DNA from: Nitrospira sp.
GTDB taxonomy: Bacteria; Nitrospirota; Nitrospiria; Nitrospirales; UBA8639
Direction of reading: 5' to 3'
NCBI GenBank assembly: GCA_011523385.1
Contig: WTGX01000001.1
Coordinates: forward strand, 1 to 64,000
Length of the DNA: 64,000 bases
The translations under genes were made by a program, and so were the position numbers. The notes beneath the pieces were generated by a model that was not told the DNA's origin, made no database searches, and was given only the letters and a program-made list of their open reading frames with translations. Positions 63,017 to 64,000 of the stretch are shown here, piece after piece; position 1 is the first letter of the stretch; the number at the start of each line of letters is the position of its first letter.

Positions 63017-63165
63017 GTTCTTTTCCCTGGGCTTTCGACGGTCCCGGGTGTTCGGGATATGGAAAAACCAAGCCTATAACGAGTGCCCGCGGTTGAATCA
63101 AACCGAAGTTTGCATGCTGATATTGTTCACCCGCTCCTTGCCCCGGTACCGGAGGCCAAGGCGCG

Positions 63166-64000
63166 TCAGACGTGCAGTTCGCGCCGCTGCTCGGCGATGT
63201 GGAACTTCAGCTTTTTGCTGGGTTTCATCGACGGAAGGGGATCGAACCGAAACTTGTAGTTTTCGGGGGACACCTCGATCGTGAAGTAATGCGCGACCAT
63301 CAGCACGTTGATGGCCAATTGCAGTTCCATCCACCGAGAGCCGAGACACGTGTGGGGGCCCAGTCCGAACGGGGCGTACCCGGGGCTGTGGTGCTCGTCG
63401 CGCGGCGGCAGATACCGGTCGATGTCAAACGTGAACGGGTCAGGAAAGACGTCTTTCATGTAATGCGGGGCAGTTTGGGCAATGTAGATGTTTGTTCCGA
63501 CCGGCAGTTCGTAGCCCTCGACCATGCACGCATTCATCATGGTTCGAATAGACATCGGGACGATCGGGTACATTCGCAAGCACTCCATGAGGAAGCGGTG
63601 CGTGACGTCAAGGGCGGATGGGGTGAAGTTCTCGTTATTCGGGTCGCCGCTGTCGAATAGGGCATCAGCTTCACTCTGGATTTTCGCATAAAGTTCCGGC
63701 TGGGACGCCATCGCGTACAACGCGAAGCTGAACGCGTCGCCCAAGTACACGCTGGCGATCAGTGCTGCTGTAAGCTGGAAGCGTAGCGTCGTCTCCGGCA
63801 CGAACTGCGGATCGCTCGCGTGCAGGTTCAGCCAGTCATCAGCAAGGGTCCGCGGGCAACCGGCCCGCTGTGCGGGTGTATAGACACTCTGGATCCGTCC
63901 CAGCAACGTGTCTACGGCTTTTGCCCGGCGTTTCATTGCCGGGGTTTTGAGCATGAATTTGGGGAGGACCTTCAAGATGTGAACTTTGAGCGCTCGTTCC
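63166..64000 (-). CDS. Cytochrome P450 (partial, C-terminal 277 residues)
   Basis: The frame is open to the right edge, so the N-terminus lies outside the window. I-helix area FQLTAALIASVYLGDAFSFALY, ExxR in LMECLRMYPIVPMS, the PERF-like FPDPFTFDIDRYLPPRDEH, and the haem loop FGLGPHTCLGSRWMELQLA. It is unlike CYP51 (no AGQHTS motif), resembling other class I bacterial P450s. Its place suggests another oxidation of the sterol. It is convergent with the second methyltransferase gene. Confidence 0.88.
   Translation of the reverse strand, partial: ERALKVHILKVLPKFMLKTPAMKRRAKAVDTLLGRIQSVYTPAQRAGCPRTLADDWLNLHASDPQFVPETTLRFQLTAALIASVYLGDAFSFALYAMASQPELYAKIQSEADALFDSGDPNNENFTPSALDVTHRFLMECLRMYPIVPMSIRTMMNACMVEGYELPVGTNIYIAQTAPHYMKDVFPDPFTFDIDRYLPPRDEHHSPGYAPFGLGPHTCLGSRWMELQLAINVLMVAHYFTIEVSPENYKFRFDPLPSMKPSKKLKFHIAEQRRELHV

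Noticed and set aside
1-64000. CRISPR arrays, rRNA genes, prophage or integrase genes
   Set aside because: No evenly spaced direct repeats, no rRNA sequence and no integrase, terminase or capsid-like frames were seen on either strand.

Overview
This is a gene-dense, high-GC Gram-negative chromosomal segment (LpxC, a TonB-dependent receptor, an autotransporter-type barrel end and several lipoproteins). A five-gene 2-oxoacid:ferredoxin oxidoreductase cluster of the Hydrogenobacter/Nitrospira type (30547-34800) points to a chemolithoautotroph using the reductive TCA cycle. I infer a Nitrospirota- or Nitrospinota-like organism, but no rRNA or ribosomal protein gene is present to prove it.

Layout: 1-258 is the end of a beta-barrel protein. 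295-3913 is a hydantoinase/oxoprolinase pair. 4364-6609 is a TonB receptor bracketed by 106-bp near-perfect inverted repeats. 6735-10860 holds a POT transporter, a 2OG-oxygenase-like protein and a PLP decarboxylase. 10870-17395 (minus strand) holds lpxC, a TrkA protein, a slipin/NfeD pair and lipoproteins. 17665-30108 is mixed housekeeping (trmI, response regulator plus HD-GYP, rhodanese, tRNA-Ser, tadA, SprT-like, cation antiporter, thrH, cutA, M23 peptidase), with a small MITE at 21847-22043. 30547-34800 is the oxidoreductase operon, closed by a strong terminator. 34887-38483 is surE-dedA-cysS-rlmB. 38562-43051 is an orphan LuxR-type regulator followed by a prepilin peptidase and three minor pseudopilins. 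43103-45337 is a monomeric NADP isocitrate dehydrogenase.

From 45.8 kb to the right edge lies the exceptional part: a bacterial sterol locus. A tightly overlapping plus-strand operon (49461-57602) encodes a 3beta-hydroxysteroid-dehydrogenase-like protein and a Rieske oxygenase (a pair like the bacterial C-4 demethylase SdmB/SdmA), an ERG24/ERG4-type sterol reductase, a CYP51, and one 1131-residue polypeptide that joins a squalene monooxygenase to an oxidosqualene cyclase. Around it lie two sterol C-24 methyltransferase homologues, an FAD oxidoreductase, a second P450 cut by the window edge, an unidentified membrane protein, and a divergent RND exporter with a periplasmic TPR protein that recall the BstA and BstC parts of the bacterial sterol transport system. 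The genes suffice on paper to epoxidise and cyclise squalene, remove the 14-methyl group, reduce the delta-14 bond, start C-4 demethylation and alkylate the side chain. Squalene synthase, a proven delta8-delta7 isomerase, a C-5 desaturase and a delta-24 reductase are not seen. A palindrome, TAGTGC-N8-G(C/A)ACTA, occurs in both large intergenic regions of the locus. The N-terminus of a second RND exporter survives as a remnant in front of the FAD oxidoreductase gene.
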